A stretch of DNA of 64,000 nucleotides from Hetaerina americana (Eukaryota; Arthropoda; Insecta; Odonata; Calopterygidae). The notes below the pieces were generated by a model, which did not search any database, was not told the DNA's origin, and worked only from the letters and a program-made list of their open reading frames with translations. Below are positions 41,401 through 54,639 of the stretch, in pieces. The position numbers and the translations under genes were made by a program. The stretch covers positions 442,958 to 506,957 of the forward strand of contig JAKTNV010000178.1 in NCBI GenBank assembly GCA_022747635.1. Reading direction: 5' to 3'. The stretch's first letter is position 1; every line of letters begins with the position of its first letter.

Positions 41401-43084
41401 TCTGCAAGTGCTTTTTGTCAATATAACAATATCCTCACATCGGTGGCAAAATATATTACAATAATTCGTGCGCATTGCGCTTTCATTCCCTCCATAAGCA
41501 TTCATTTTGTTTACATTGATACGAAAACACAATGGCGTAGGGGCGGGGCTTTGTAGCCGGGATGGGGGGCGAGGGGTGGAGATTTTGGTGTAGATATTCG
41601 GTGAAAGAGAGAGAAAGGGGAACATTCGACCGACCGTTGAGTGAATCGAATGGGAATTTTACAATTTGGCGGTTCTTCTCCTTTCCGCTGCGCTCGCAAA
41701 AGAGTGTCGACCTGAATCCCAACAAGGGCGTCGGCCTGGGTTGGAACGTGGCAAATAGGATTGGGAAAAACTCAGGAGGGATGGGGAGAGAATGAGGTGA
41801 GGGGAGCGAGCTAAAAGGAGGAGGGGGAAGAGGCCGAAGAATAGGGGAGGAAAAGGAGGGTGGGATGGGGGGAAACGGGTAATAAGGATGATGACGACGA
41901 GGTGAATTTATTTAATAGTTACAACTACCTTTTAATCCATTGATTCACCCTTTGTTTTTCAAAATTAACCCGTGAAACCTGAGGAACGTTGATATTGTTT
42001 CTATGAATAATTTTCCAATTTGTTACCGTGAATATAAAATTTTTAAATAGGCAAAAGCTACAATTATTTTTAAACTATTATCTACTCATTTTGTTAATAA
42101 TTTTTCATGTTGTATTGGAAGCATTATGTCAGCCTCGACATTTGCCCTATCTTGCTGATAATGTTGGATTTTACTAAATTACCCCAGCACTAGCAACTTT
42201 GATCTTGTACATTTAGAATCGTTATGTTTAAAATTTATGAAATTTGCTTGGAAGGGTTGAAAATCATCGTTTTCCAATTCTAGACAGTCTGGCGTGCGAT
42301 CATGAAGATCAATATTCTTTTCCTAATGCAACTTTTCGAGCAGCAGCATCCTTAAAAGACAACAACGGAAATCTTATTTTAATAACTTACCCTGGATGGC
42401 AGCCATAACAATCATTAAAAGGACGCGCCGATTGAAAACGGTGTCTCTATTGTTCCTCAATAGGATGGCGGGAGAGGTAGAGGAAATGAGATAAAGGCAA
42501 GGGTAGAGGTTAGTAAAAGAATGGGGATGAGGAACTTGCCTCATAAGAGTTCGCTTAGAGGATCGATAAAGAAATTCCCCTTCCACACTTCACCGCTAAA
42601 CCTGACAACGTTTAAGTAACCGAGGGTGTGGGGAGGGGAGGTTTGCGAAAGGGAGCGGGGATAGGATCGGAACCGTTGGCGAAGCTGCCTTTTCCCGCGA
42701 GGCTGACTCTGTGGGTGCGAACAAATGGATTCATATGCAGTTCCGAACAAAGGCGTCAATGGTCAACTCACACCGCCTTCCCCCCAATCCTAGAATGTCC
42801 GACCAATCCAAAAGTCTACTCATTAAATCTCCTACCTCATATTCGGCGTGAGTGTAAATTTATGGACGATTCATATTCCATTTTGGAGGTTTATCAATCC
42901 GACGATTGATTTGTAGCACCTTTCCAAACTATCCTTTTCCGTGTCAACCCCTTCATTCCCTCTTAGGTCTCCTTTAGCCAACATTTTCCCTTGCCTCTCT
43001 CTCTTTGCTCATCCTAAGTTTTCAATTCGAAACCTCCCTTTCAATATTTCCTTCAGTTGAGGTCTTAATCTCAACGCATATCTA
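41401..43084. other. No gene seen; purine-rich patch
   Basis: 41520-41880 is strongly A/G-rich on the + strand and gives overlapping frames without domains. The remainder is AT-rich, with a more GC-rich patch at 42.6-42.75 kb. Confidence 0.45.
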
Positions 43085-43915
43085 AAAAAGGCAATGAAAT
43101 ACGCACAAGAATTGGGCATCAAAAGAGTCTGGGTGATTATTGAAGAAATCAACATGCTCCGGATCGCAGATGAAATCACAGTAGTCCCAGAAACGCGAGA
43201 GGACTTGCAAGGAAGTTAATATGGACCAAGCACTCCTGGGATAAAATATTAGCATTAACAAGAAGAAAACACCTTGTTTGAAAGAGAGGAGCTGAAGGTA
43301 AATATCGCAAAGAGGAGTGTTAAAAGAGCAAGTGGAATCCTTCATCCACCTGGGCAGCACTGTAACTTTGGACAGAATAAGTTCGACCGATTCTAGGAGA
43401 AGAATAGCTCAAGCTAAGAAGGCGTTCGTGAAGAAGGTGAAACTCGTATTATTTTCGAAGAACACTTGATTTACAAACAAGGAAACAGTTCGTCGAAATT
43501 TTTGCATGGAACATGGCACTCTACGGATCTGATACATTGAAAATTTGAAAAAGTGGACCAACGAAGACTTTGAAACAGCTGGAGGTGAATATGGAAATGA
43601 AATGGGAAGACTAAGTGAGAAACGAGAAAGGGCATAGAAGGGCGGAAGAGGAAAGGAGGAACATATTCACAGAACTCACCGTCAAAAAAGAACTAGAAGG
43701 ATTGGACATAACGTGAGGCGTATTTGATTAGTTAGAAACGTCATAGAAGGGAAAATTGAAGGGAGGATTCAGCGAGGAAGACAAAGAGTTAAGCACAAAG
43801 GATAAATTAGGAAGGACGTAAAAGAGAATCGCTATCAGGGGATGCGGGAATTAAAACTGATTAGAGATGAATGGAGGGGTGCAGTAAACCAATCTTAGGA
43901 TTGACATACTTAAGA
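43085..43915 (+). mobile_element. LINE-C reverse transcriptase 3' half, decayed
   Basis: Readable blocks in order are RIADEITVVPETREDLQ (around the lost FADD motif), HLGSTVTLDRISSTDSRRRI, AQAKKAFVKKVKL, FAWNMALYGSDT, RTRRIGHN-like sequence, RGRQRVKHK and the C-terminal DEWRGAVNQS-like block. This is the pattern of RTE-type polyproteins. It shares no close nucleotide similarity with LINE-A. Stops and indels occur throughout. Confidence 0.75.
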
Positions 43916-44169
43916 TGATGATGGCCTTCGTCACGCAATCATGACTGAGGATATGCCCAATTAATTGCCCTCTTCTTATAGTTAGTGAGTAGCAATGTAA
44001 TTTGGAATAATTCGAGAAATGCTGTCAAATTAGTTCAAGTCAAACTTTTACATTTTGCGGTAGAAACAAAGTTAAATATTGCTGTAATGTCAATGAAAAT
44101 TACTTAAAAAACACTGGGAATATTACGAGTACATCGTCTTAATGCAACCGTGCGTTAGTCGTCCAAAGC

Positions 44170-44425
44170 TTCCCAGAAAGCATTTGTGACGCCGACAGGA
44201 TTTGATATGCACTTTGATTGGATATTCCTACGGCAGTGAGACGTGGACGTCGGTAGCGGCCCAGGAAAAGACAAGATTGGAAGCGATGGAGATATGCTGT
44301 CAAATAAGGACGCGGAAAAGGTTAAAACGGACGGGCCAAGTGACCAAGGAAGAATTTCAGGGAAGGTTAGGGGAAAAAGAAGCGTATTGAGAACGATACA
44401 GGGTAGAAAATTCAACTCACTGCAA
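44170..44425 (+). mobile_element. LINE-A-like C-terminal remnant
   Basis: The 62-codon frame at 44202-44390 reads YGSETWTSVAAQEKTRLEAM and then GQVTKEEF, which lines up with YGAETWSLKQEDGRRLEAFEM and KKTNEEVL of LINE-A. Short and diverged. Confidence 0.6.
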
Positions 44426-45663
44426 ATATTATAATTCAAGAGACCCAAAACGTTCAATGTTACTTCGTGAAAAACTGCGAACACTGAATAATTAAAAACA
44501 GCGCCCTCTGGTTACCTCAGACCTTTCCACCAACATCATGTCCTCGTTGCTATTACCATTGCGTCACATTTCTCAATCACCTACCACACGAGTTGCATTG
44601 TTTTCAATAATGAGAGCTTTCCAATCGACCTGCTCAGGGTAGCGTAGTTCGAAGCAGATGGCAACACGAGAGTACACGCATATTCGTCATTATGATTGGA
44701 ACGCATCTGAAGCCGAAGAGTTTACAATATGGCGTCATTCCGTGAGAAAAGATAATTTTATGCTGACTCATATCATATGTCTGCTAATTAACATTAATCT
44801 TAAAATCTTTTCTCATTTGAAAATTAAATTGTGATAGACTTGATGATTCGCCTCAATTATTCGTTTTTACCTTCAAAATATACTACAATACAAATTCCAA
44901 ATGATTGCGTAAATATATCGAAAGAAAGAATGCCTACATTATTCTCCGCGAATGGCTTCCTTTTATCAGTAATATTCTGGATTCAAAATACATCACGCTC
45001 TAACTACTACAAAATGTTGAATTTTCGGGAGCATATTCCGCAACACATATTTTTCTCTTTAGCCTTATTTTTATAGGAATATCACCCATATTGTTCAATC
45101 ATTAAGATCAAAATATAGCAGTCACGAATTATAGCTACATTTTATACTACAGAAAATTATTAAAATAAAGTAGCCACAATTATCCCTTGAAAAAATATCC
45201 TGACGTTACAAGTTAAATGGAAGATGCTCTAGTACTTAACTTAGAAATCTTGCCATTATCTTTTCACCAGTTAAATATTTTTCCGCCATCAGAGGCGTCG
45301 TAATCAGGCACAGATGAACCGCATCAAGCATCCATTTCCATATTTACAGACATAGCAGATGCCATTGTAACACACATTGCGCTAAACAGATCGAGATTGT
45401 TTGGAAACCACCCATTTTTTTCGGGAGCGGTGAACCTTGAATCATTGATCACCATGGATTGTTTGCATTACAATCGAATATTAACGCTGTTCAGATAAGG
45501 TTCAATTATACAGATGCTGGCTGGCATTAATTAAAGCGCTTTGGACCCAAATGAAGAAGCATAATTGGCAAAAGAACCATATAGAGCTTGATGAACTTGC
45601 ACCGAAAATCTCGGTAACATAATGGATTATAAATTAAAATGGATAAGTCACGTGTTTCTCGCA

Positions 45664-45667
<4 letters not shown>
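44426..45667. other. No gene seen
   Basis: AT-rich, non-repetitive to the eye. Confidence 0.5.

Positions 45668-45726
<59 letters not shown>
45668..45726. repeat. (TA)n microsatellite
   Basis: Almost 60 bp of TA repeats adjoining the 3' end of a SINE-A. Confidence 0.95.
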
Positions 45727-45727
<1 letters not shown>

Positions 45728-45728
<1 letters not shown>

Positions 45729-46010
45729 CCATAACCATAAACACAGTAATCAACCCGAAGGTCGGTTTAGTAGGTGATGGTAGAGATCACCCAGTACTAA
45801 GCCCTATACGGCGTGTGAATTTTCACACATCAGGGTAGGAGGGCCAGTTCCTTTCCCTGTGCCGGTTATGGTTTCCCAGGAAGACCTGGTACCCGAAAAA
45901 TCACTTTAGCTTGGGTGGAGCTGCAGGTGCCCAGAGTGCCTTGCCCCGGAATCGAACCCGCGGCCCTCCGGTCAGCAGTCCAACGCTCTATCCACTGGAC
46001 TACCGCGACC
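45728..46010 (-). mobile_element. SINE-A, full length
   Basis: Same structure as the 12.6 kb copy. On the - strand, the tRNA-like head starts ggtcgcggtagtccagtgg (A box) with gggttcgattccgg (B box), then the conserved body and the terminal gtttatggttatgg. Both sides are (TA)n, so the target duplication is hidden. The head is closer to a real tRNA than in the other copies. Confidence 0.9.
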
Positions 46011-46026
46011 TACATATATCTTTTAT

Positions 46027-46037
46027 ACAAATATATA

Positions 46038-46100
<63 letters not shown>
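46027..46100. repeat. (TA)n microsatellite
   Basis: About 70 bp of TA repeats beginning just beyond the SINE-A head. Confidence 0.95.
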
Positions 46101-46102
<2 letters not shown>

Positions 46103-46163
46103 GGAACATCGCGTCATATTTGGATTCTTATAAGTAGTAGTAGTATTTATATATATTAGAAAA

Positions 46164-46476
46164 TAGTAGTAGTAGTAGTATTTAGGGGAGGCGACCGACA
46201 GCTGAGGTCATTTGCGCCATTAGGGATGGACAGGAAAGGATGAAGGGCGGAGAGAAACCCGGCGTCAGCATTAGCCTGCTCTTTACGAAAGGCGCCAAGG
46301 GGTCCGCAGCTTAACGTCCCATCCGACGGACGGCTTACTCACTCTAAGTGCCCTCCACATAGCACCTCAAGTAGGGATCGAGATACCACTGATAAATATT
46401 CAACACCGCCGGGAGTTGAACCCGGGCCTTCTGGGTGAAAAGCCAGTACGATAGCCCCTGCACCAACTCGATCCCC
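46164..46476 (-). mobile_element. SINE-B, full length
   Basis: On the - strand, the head gggatcgagttggtgcaggg with the B box gggttcaactcccgg, the body with ccgtccgtcggatgggacgt, and the terminus ggtcgcctcccctaaata followed by (CTA)n. It agrees with the + copy at 8.77-9.07 kb along its whole length. Confidence 0.9.
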
Positions 46477-49274
46477 TTATTATAACCGAATAATCAGAAA
46501 AAGATTTCAATCGAATCGTAGTAATTCATAAGAGAGCTTTCATTTTTATGATTTGGGTAGGTAAATTTGGAAGAAAATGCTTATCACCCCCGATTAGTCT
46601 CCTAAAAAAAACGAAAGAGACTTTCCACAATTGGTTTTAATCTCATATTATGCTACATTGGCGAATTTGATTACAGGAGAAAGTAATGAGGAATTAACGA
46701 TTTCATTATGCTGAGTGACAACAAATTTTTGACAAGCATTAACACGCGATAATCTTCTCTGCACGCTAGGAGGTCACCGCTATCACGCAAGGCGAATGAA
46801 AGGGCTTGACACATGAGGTCAGAGCGAGAGAGAGGGAAAAAATATCCCTTTCTATTCTCATTATTAAGAAAGCCATATTAATACGTTTTTGCGGTATTCC
46901 CCGTAGGACACAAATTTCGACTTTAAAAAGAGTAGAATGTTTTTAAATTTCAATTCAAACGTTTTAGGTCTGAACAATAAACCACAAGCATCGATTTTCT
47001 AATAATATATGAAATTCATACTAAAAAATAATGGTAACAATGTGAGTGTGCATATGATGTGCGATGAAAATGTACATGACATTTTGAAACAAGGAAATGT
47101 TATGAATTGCATCTTTCGTTATTGAATTAGAGAGAACGTCAGATCGTATCTCATTAAATTTTCCATCTCAAAGTGGGATAAATATGCATATAAAACGGCA
47201 TCGATAGAAATACTTGCATTGTCTATATTTGAAAAATCACGTCAGTAGATCGTATCGCAGTCAGTTGTCCATTTCTCAGCCACCTGGATATATTTCGATT
47301 AAGTATCAATAAAAATATACCATCTTTCTCAATACAATAGGCAAGCAATTTCTTAACAAGTACGTAATGATAAAACTGTACCCAACGTTCTGAAAAAATG
47401 AAATTTCATACATATCGTCGGCCTTAATAGAATGATTAAAAAAAACTGTATCGCATGAAGATATCTATCTCACAGAAAGATAAATACACATCGAAATAGT
47501 ATCGATACAAAAACTAAGATAAATAAATATCGACATTCGATTTATAAAAGAAAACCTCGACGGAAAAGTGAAATTTTGTAGCCCATAGCCCAAGAAGTGA
47601 GCACTTTGTTATATATTTAACGATCTAATTACCATATTGCACATTCTTCGCTCATTTCAGTCGAGAACTGCTGCGAATCGTTACGCTACCCTTTAAAAGG
47701 GGTATTTAGTGAGGGATTCACCAAATTACACATCCCATTAATGAAACAAACGGCTGAGGATGAGGCATTAGACGGAAATTATGACTATGCCCACATTTTT
47801 CTCCAGACGCACATGCCAGAAGCCTGCACTAACCGTTCTTCCTTAAAGGTCAGATTTCAGAGCCATAAAGCGCAGAGCTCTTCGACCTTTTTATTGATAG
47901 GGACAAAGGCGAGCCTCTTCCCACTTCCGCAAATCGTCTCTTAGCGACGTTCCCACCATGACCGTTTTGGTCCAAAATTAAATTCCAAAACAATTAGAGT
48001 GCCACGTGATCAAGTTCACAACCTCATTTTAATCTTATCTCCTAAACTTAAACTGTCATCATACCAATTATCAATAATCTCAATATTTTCGTTTTGTTGC
48101 AATTAGGGTTACTAGTCTGAGTGGTGCGAAGTAAATCGCATGCAGCACCACATAAAAAATGCAATGTCGTAATTTATCATAAAAAGGCTGCCATGCTATG
48201 TTTTATTCATTTAGTCAGAATTTACCTTGAAAGAGATGAATACATTTCTGTTTAAGGGGTTATGTTTGACAATAAAATGTGTTTTAATATATATAATTGG
48301 AGCAATATTTCAGTTAAAACCCATAAAATGTTGGGTTTTTATGTCTCAGATTTGTAAAGATATTAAGGATATACTTTGCTTTAGGTTGCCTTATATTTCG
48401 TTAGTTATGTCTTTTCTGAATGATGCTTATTTTATCTAGAATCCCTCCTGAAAAATTCATATCTTTTAATTGGATAACAATAAAAAATAAAATTTCATTG
48501 TGTACTCTTGTCATACATTCAAACTAGGATCAAGTTATAAGAGTCGTGAAGAGTTGCACCACAGTCTAAATCTTCCATCTTTTACTGTACGTTGAATTGA
48601 TGTACTTTGGATGTTCTCACATAATTAACTTTTGATGTAATTTCTCAGGTAGCGAATTGTATGATCAAAAACGAATACCATCGAGTATTAACAACGTGAT
48701 AAGTATTATAAATGAACAGCAAGATGAAAATTCACGCGGTAACCACCTCATTTTCGATTTAAAAAATTCTCGATCTTTACCGGTCGTCCAAACCAACAAA
48801 ATGCCCTCCAAACCCTATCCTAAATATCAAAAGCAACATGAATGAACCTATTCCTATTATTATAGTCTAAAATAATCTGCATATATATACGAAATAATTT
48901 TCTAGCATATTGTGTCAAACTAAAAAAGGTAAATAGTGACCCAATTAAAAAATAATGTGAGAAAATCAGTTTTTACTTAGAGGAGGGTCATTAAGGCTCT
49001 CATTCAGACTTAGAAGGGTGGACTATAATTATAACGTGGATAAAATAGGTCCCTGACCACCTTTAATTAGAATTAGATGCCAGTCACGCGTGCATGCATG
49101 CAACATGTGGATTTTAGGAAACCAGCAGTAAAGAATCAAACATTTTAATTTATTTCGCTATAATTTGCAAGACGAAAAGGAAAATTGACGAAATATTACT
49201 ATCTCAGCCTTCCTTTGTGAAGCATCCGACACACTTGACCAGGTATTGTGTCGAAGAGAAAAAACTAACCATAT
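46477..49274. other. No gene seen in 2.8 kb of AT-rich DNA
   Basis: Only short frames below 72 codons, and none with a domain. No recognised repeat families. Confidence 0.5.
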
Positions 49275-49440
49275 AGTAGTTATCAACCCGAAGGTAGAGC
49301 TCGCACAGTGCTAAACCCTATACGGTGTGTGCAATTCTCGAAACAACGGTGTTATACGGGGGAAGGGGAATTTTTCTCTGTGCTCCCTCTGATTTAGACG
49401 AAGAGATCCACTGGAATACCACGACCATGGAGTGGATAAG
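49275..49440 (-). mobile_element. SINE-A, diverged
   Basis: gttatcaacccgaaggta and gtgctaaaccctatacgg match the SINE-A 3' half, and ggaataccacgaccatgg corresponds to the remnant of the tRNA-like head. Part of the body is deleted. Confidence 0.6.
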
Positions 49441-49974
49441 AAATTGAAGGAAAAAATATTACAAATAGTGATTTCCCTCGAACAGGTTTTTCAGAATTTT
49501 CAGGTAGGTAGTAGAGCACATTAATTAAGTTAATTAATACACACATACATAAACAAATATGTGTACATATATAGATATATATAAATTACAAGCATAATTA
49601 TAGATACACTACGATCGAAAAAATACAGCACCATTTTTACCATTTTTCATGCCAAGCCTACTTGCGATTTACCGTTACATCATACTTCTCACAATTAATT
49701 AGGACTAATGTTCAACTAGTTGAAATGTCATGTGGAGTGAAATAAAAAAATTGTACATTTTATATAAATTTATGATAAATTTAATATGATCCTCATGTTG
49801 AACAGTCATCTAATGAGTTCTGGATGTTCGACGAAATAAGTCACTTTAAGTTTTCAATGAAAATCTCTGAAATCTACAAAGTTATTTGTGTATCCGGTAA
49901 TAGTTTTATTTTTCACCTCGTAAATGTATTTCAGTTGGTTTTTTGTATATTACGGTTATCATAGAAAAATTTAA
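49441..49974. other. No gene seen
   Basis: AT-rich, directly left of the GC-rich island. Confidence 0.5.
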
Positions 49975-52600
49975 AAAAGATTGGGAGGGAGGGCGGGTAC
50001 ATGCGGGGAAACTCTGGGGGACAGAGAGGGGTGATATTGCACCGGAGTGCGAGCGGGATCGATTTGCGAATTATGAAGGGGAAAAAAAGTTTTTCTGCGC
50101 TACTTACCCTCCTCCTCCGCCTCCGTTCCTTCGCCTCCTCCCCCTGCTGTCCCTCTCCGCCCTTCCCACTTCCAACCTTGCTCCCCCGGAACCTCCTCCT
50201 CCGACCCTTCTTACCCTTCGACCCACCCCCCGCCCACTTGAGCCACTTCCTCATCCCTAAACCGAATTAATAAAGATAAAAGTGAAGGAAAAAATATTGC
50301 GTTCACGTAAAATTTTTTTTCAGGACACCGTCCCTCCGTCCCGTCAAAACACCGCCGCTACCTTAAAACCCCCACCCCTTTCCTCCAACTAACCCTGGAG
50401 AATTAATATCCAAAGCACCCTACTTCCCTACCCCCCTCTTCCCCCACCGCTCCTCACACGTCGTGGAATCCGGCCACCAGGGAAGCAAGAGACCGACGCA
50501 CCGAAGAGCACGGTAAATGCACCTTCCCAAAACACGTCCTCTTCCTTGGAGGGTGAGAAAGGAAGGGATGCGTAGAGGGGAAGGACCCTTCGAGATGAAT
50601 GGATCCTATGCGTTCACACGGGGTGCACTCGGGCGGGGAGGGTCGAGCGAGGAAGTAATTTTGTGAATGTTTATCTATATATATATGAAAAAAGTGACGA
50701 TCGAAAGGCGTCAGAAACTCCGTTCCCCTGGGAGTCAAGGAGGAAGTGTCTCGGAAGAGTTGGCGTTGCGTAGTAACGGCCCCCCGTCCCCCTCCCTCCC
50801 CGGCGTGACCAAGCTGGTGGGAGGCGCCCCCCCCCCCCCCCCGCGGAGGCGTAACCTATCGTAAGCGGGGAGGTTCTCGTAGGAAGCTCTGCGGGAGAGA
50901 GAGGTTCCTTCAATTTTGGGTTCCTTCCGAACTCGTTTCTGTAGCACTTCTCTTTCTCCTCAAAAGGGGACCGACTTCTCAAGGCGGTTCACGTCCGTTG
51001 TTTTGTTCTCCATCGAAGGGAAACGTCAATAGGAAAAATAATATCGAGAAGAACCGTCTCCTCCCTTCCGTCCTCTCTCGATGCACTTCCTCGGCAAGAA
51101 TGTTACGTTCCAGGATACAACGATGAATAGGTCTCCAGACCCTATAGTCTCTCCCAAACCGTTGAATATGTTAGCACTAGGAGAGGCTCTCAAGGGGGAA
51201 TGAACTCATGGGGTTACCGCGGTCCCGTGAAGGGAGATCCTCCGCGACCGCAATCATTTTCAGCGACCACTCGGACCACTGCCTCCAAAGGCCAACGAGC
51301 AAGAGCACTTCCGTCAAGTTCAGGGTGGGAAGGGAACTGGATGGTTCTCAGGGTTCTTTCACCGACGGATGGTAATCTACTAGAGAAGGCTGGTATTGGC
51401 GCTTTGATAGGCACGGATGGAGCTCATCTCTCACCAAACTATGTTTGATTCACTCGCGAACAGGGCAAGGGAGGCAGTCAATTTTTCCTTGGAGTTTTTC
51501 AGGAAGGCCTGACACTCGAGGAATCACGCAACTTGGCTGAAGCAGGTCGTGTCCAGAGTAGTCGACGTGATTACGAATTCAGGGCCTTCCTCCTCCTGTC
51601 ACAGGACGAACGACCTACTCGGTACCCCGCCCACCTCCTGTGACGCACCAATCAAAAGACGAGGTCGGTGGACAACGGGTGCGGAGAAAGGCAATGCGCA
51701 GGCAGTTGGTTAACGGGCGGCGCAAATGAAAGAACTGCTTGTCCCCGGATCGCCAAGTTTTTAGCACGGCAAAACGCTGCCTAGTCGCTACTGTGCAGGG
51801 ATCACCCAAACGAACTCGAGAACACACAAATGGAATACTATGCGCAAGGAGGAAGATAAAATAATACACACGCACTCGTACCACTTGTTTCGGTGGCCAA
51901 GATTTTGGAGAGAGGGAATTCGGGCGTAGTTATTTTGTTTTTGGAAGGTTGCGGGGGGGGGGCACAAAAGGTAGGGGCACAAAAAAGGAGTAGAAGGGGG
52001 AAGGGAGGGATAGGGTGCAAGGGGATAGTTGCCCAATGGGTGATCGAGGAGAGAGAGAGAGCGAGCTCGTCGATCCCTCCTCTCCACTATTAAGGACCGC
52101 CACTGACTCTTCTGTTCTCCCCCTTGTACCGCTGTCCCCTTCGATACACTGGGGGATGTGTCGCCAGGCCGACGACGACGCACAACCAGAGTCGCGCCTG
52201 GTGGAGCGAGGCATGGACGGAGGGAGGGAGGAAGCCAGGCAGTGCGAACCGAGAGAGAGGGGTAGAAGCCCCTGGAAGACCGTGGGCTTCCCGAAATACG
52301 GTGGATTGTGGGGGAGGGGGAATGGAGCGGATAGGAGGGGGGTGTAGGAGAAGGTAGGGGGAGGGCGCCACGGCAATCGAGATGGGCCGGACGGTGGAGG
52401 GGAGGGTGGAGAATTTGAGAAGGGGGGGTGAAGGGGACTGAACGGATAAGCGCACGAAGGGGGATATAAACAGAGAAGAGATATGACGGAGATTCATGAA
52501 AGAGGGCAAAAGGGGAAGAGAAAACTGAAGATAAAAGCTCATATGGAGAACCAAACCGAAACCACCATACGTAAGGTGGGACGCTTTTCAATGTGTTATA
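49975..52600. other. GC- and CpG-rich island without a recognised gene
   Basis: Composition is unlike the rest of the window: many CpG dinucleotides, C- and G-runs (for example a C run at about 50828-50843 and a G run at about 51951-51962) and purine/pyrimidine-rich blocks. Many frames on both strands are open at once (up to 267 codons on -, 51788-52591), all Ser/Pro/Arg-rich and overlapping in three frames, which indicates composition rather than coding. Such islands often mark promoters and first exons. No TATA box or confident splice donor decides the direction. Confidence 0.5.
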
Positions 52601-52610
52601 TAGGATTGAA

Positions 52611-52880
52611 GGGTCGTGGTAGTATAGTCGATAAAGCGCTGAACTATTGACCTTTCGGTCATTAGCTCAGCGTTGATCGAAAATTCCGGATTACAACGCC
52701 GGGGCACCCTCAGCTTCACCCGACCTGTGTGAATTTAAGGGGGTACAGGATTTTCCTGCGAAACCCCAGGCTGCACAGAGAAAGGAACTGGTCCTCATTC
52801 AACATGATGCGCGAGTTTCACATTCCGCTTAGGGGGCAGAGTACTAGGTGAGCTCTATCCTCAACTATCAAACCAACCCT
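52611..52880 (+). mobile_element. SINE-A, diverged full-length copy
   Basis: The head gggtcgtggtagtatagtcg with gcgttgatcgaaaattccg, then the gagaaaggaactggtcctc block and tatcaaaccaacccttgg at the end, all in the SINE-A order. The B box is changed (gttgatcga). It lies directly at the edge of the GC-rich island. Confidence 0.75.
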
Positions 52881-53424
52881 TGGAGTCGATTATGTTTTTT
52901 TGATTGATAAGGTGATTGCCATGAGAGCTCACTTTCCATCCAGACCAAGGATCCCAGGGTCCGAGAGAGGATTTCCGGTGTTTTCTACGATCTGTCGTTG
53001 AATGAGGCGTGCCATCCGTCACAAAAAACGTTATAAACCTTGAGACCCCTTTTGGTTTTTCGCCAAGAAAAGTTACTCCCAACCCTGTTCTTCTTCCTTC
53101 CACCGTGTCCAAAAGAATCCTTATATTCATTGAAGCAAATGATATCTCATAGGATATTGTTCGCCAATCTTCGATAGTAATTAGCACTACTCCGCTCGTG
53201 AGAAATCATGCGAAAATCCTTTCAGAATAAAAGCACATATAAAATATCCGAAACAGTAATGTACCAGAAACTTCCAGTGTGAAATGCTGTTTAACGTGAT
53301 GTTACCCTCCAAAATGGGGTTATTTCTATTCGATTCCGATTTTCATCAATCTACGAAATTTCGACGCATCTGCCTTTGTTAGAAGAGGATCTTATCACAT
53401 CGTTTACAAAAATAAAACACTTTG
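52881..53424. other. No gene seen
   Basis: A 108-codon - frame at 52861-53187 shows no domain. Confidence 0.45.
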
Positions 53425-53480
53425 AAAGGCACCATAAGGGCGTGGGGAGGGGGTGTTAGAACACCAAGCATGCTTGCACA
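53425..53480 (-). mobile_element. LINE-B 3' block remnant
   Basis: ataagggcgtggggaggggg followed by tgttagaacacc matches the LINE-B terminal block and adjoining 3' untranslated region. Confidence 0.5.
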
Positions 53481-54124
53481 AATATTAGCTCATTCGCACA
53501 TTTTAATGCACATCTGCTCATATAAACGAACACTCGTAGGTATACTTACGGGCTTACATACACCCTGCAGTAATCAGTGTGTTTGGAGTGGTCTTTAAGT
53601 AAATATATTCATGTGATTTGGTTCGATTTGATACAAAGTGATTGACAACGGTAGGCATTGGAAATCTCTTTGGGCGAAAATTCATAGCTAGCGTAAAAAC
53701 GCAAAAATCTAAGCAATAACTTTCCCGGAAGGTGTTTCAAAGGGAATTTTGTCACCAGGATTTCCCCCGAATGCTTTCGATCCGAGCTCAGGGAACATAA
53801 ATTTAACAGCACTTACGCAGGAAAATAGAGCAGAAAAACGTAACAAAAAGAGGCCATAAGAAATTATGAGAAAGAATGAAAGCGTCACGGGCGATTAAGA
53901 GTACAAAGAGTGGTTATTACCGAATAGGGAACATTTCAAGTGCCCTCACAGTTCCTTGAACGTAGGCATGCGAGGGCTTTAAAAGTTAGCCAAGAGTGAA
54001 GACCTATGGAAATGTAACTGGTTTAAGCTGACTGCATTAGAAACCCGTATCACCTATTCGTCTAAAGGACATTTCTCCAGCTACATCAGCAAAAAAGTGA
54101 TTTTCAATTAAAAATGGTCATTTT
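53481..54124. other. No gene seen
   Basis: AT-rich interval without recognised features. Confidence 0.5.
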
Positions 54125-54172
54125 ACATGATAACCTGCAAACCGCCGTGACGAGGGTGTGTGGCAGGAGGTA
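54125..54172 (-). mobile_element. LINE-B 3' block remnant
   Basis: aacctgcaaaccgccgtgac followed by gagggtgtgtggcagg is a diverged LINE-B terminus. Confidence 0.55.
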
Positions 54173-54639
54173 TCAGGATTAAGGACACGGAGAAATATTA
54201 CATAATGCAGTCCGATATACTTTAGATTATGATATAGATGGGTAGAGGTATTGGAAAATAACTACGTTACAGTTGCGACTGGATCGACAATATGAATATG
54301 TATATCGAAACCATACCGATATTTCTTTACGCTGACTATATGGATATGGATGACTTGACGAAAGCGATATATAGATATTTATCGTGAATATCCTCGATAA
54401 TTTCAATTTAGTCGAGTACCAGTACCTAAAATACTGAGCTTTGCTCGCAAAGACTAGTCCTGAAATAATCCAGATACGCAACTCAGTTTTTATAACGTCT
54501 CACAAATCTAGCTCCACTAACCCGCACGTGATCTCATTGGCCATTGAATTCATCTTCACGAGGATCCTATATACTCACTACTCCTTTCTTATCGTACTTG
54601 TCATCCAATCCCCCCCTTTCGTGAAAGCTTGAGCTTCTC
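54173..54639. other. No gene seen
   Basis: AT-rich with no recognised repeat. Confidence 0.5.

Noticed and set aside
51788..52591. 267-codon - frame and overlapping long frames in the GC-rich island
   Set aside because: Three frames are open at once, all Ser/Pro/Arg-rich and without any domain. This is what stop-poor GC-rich DNA gives by chance.
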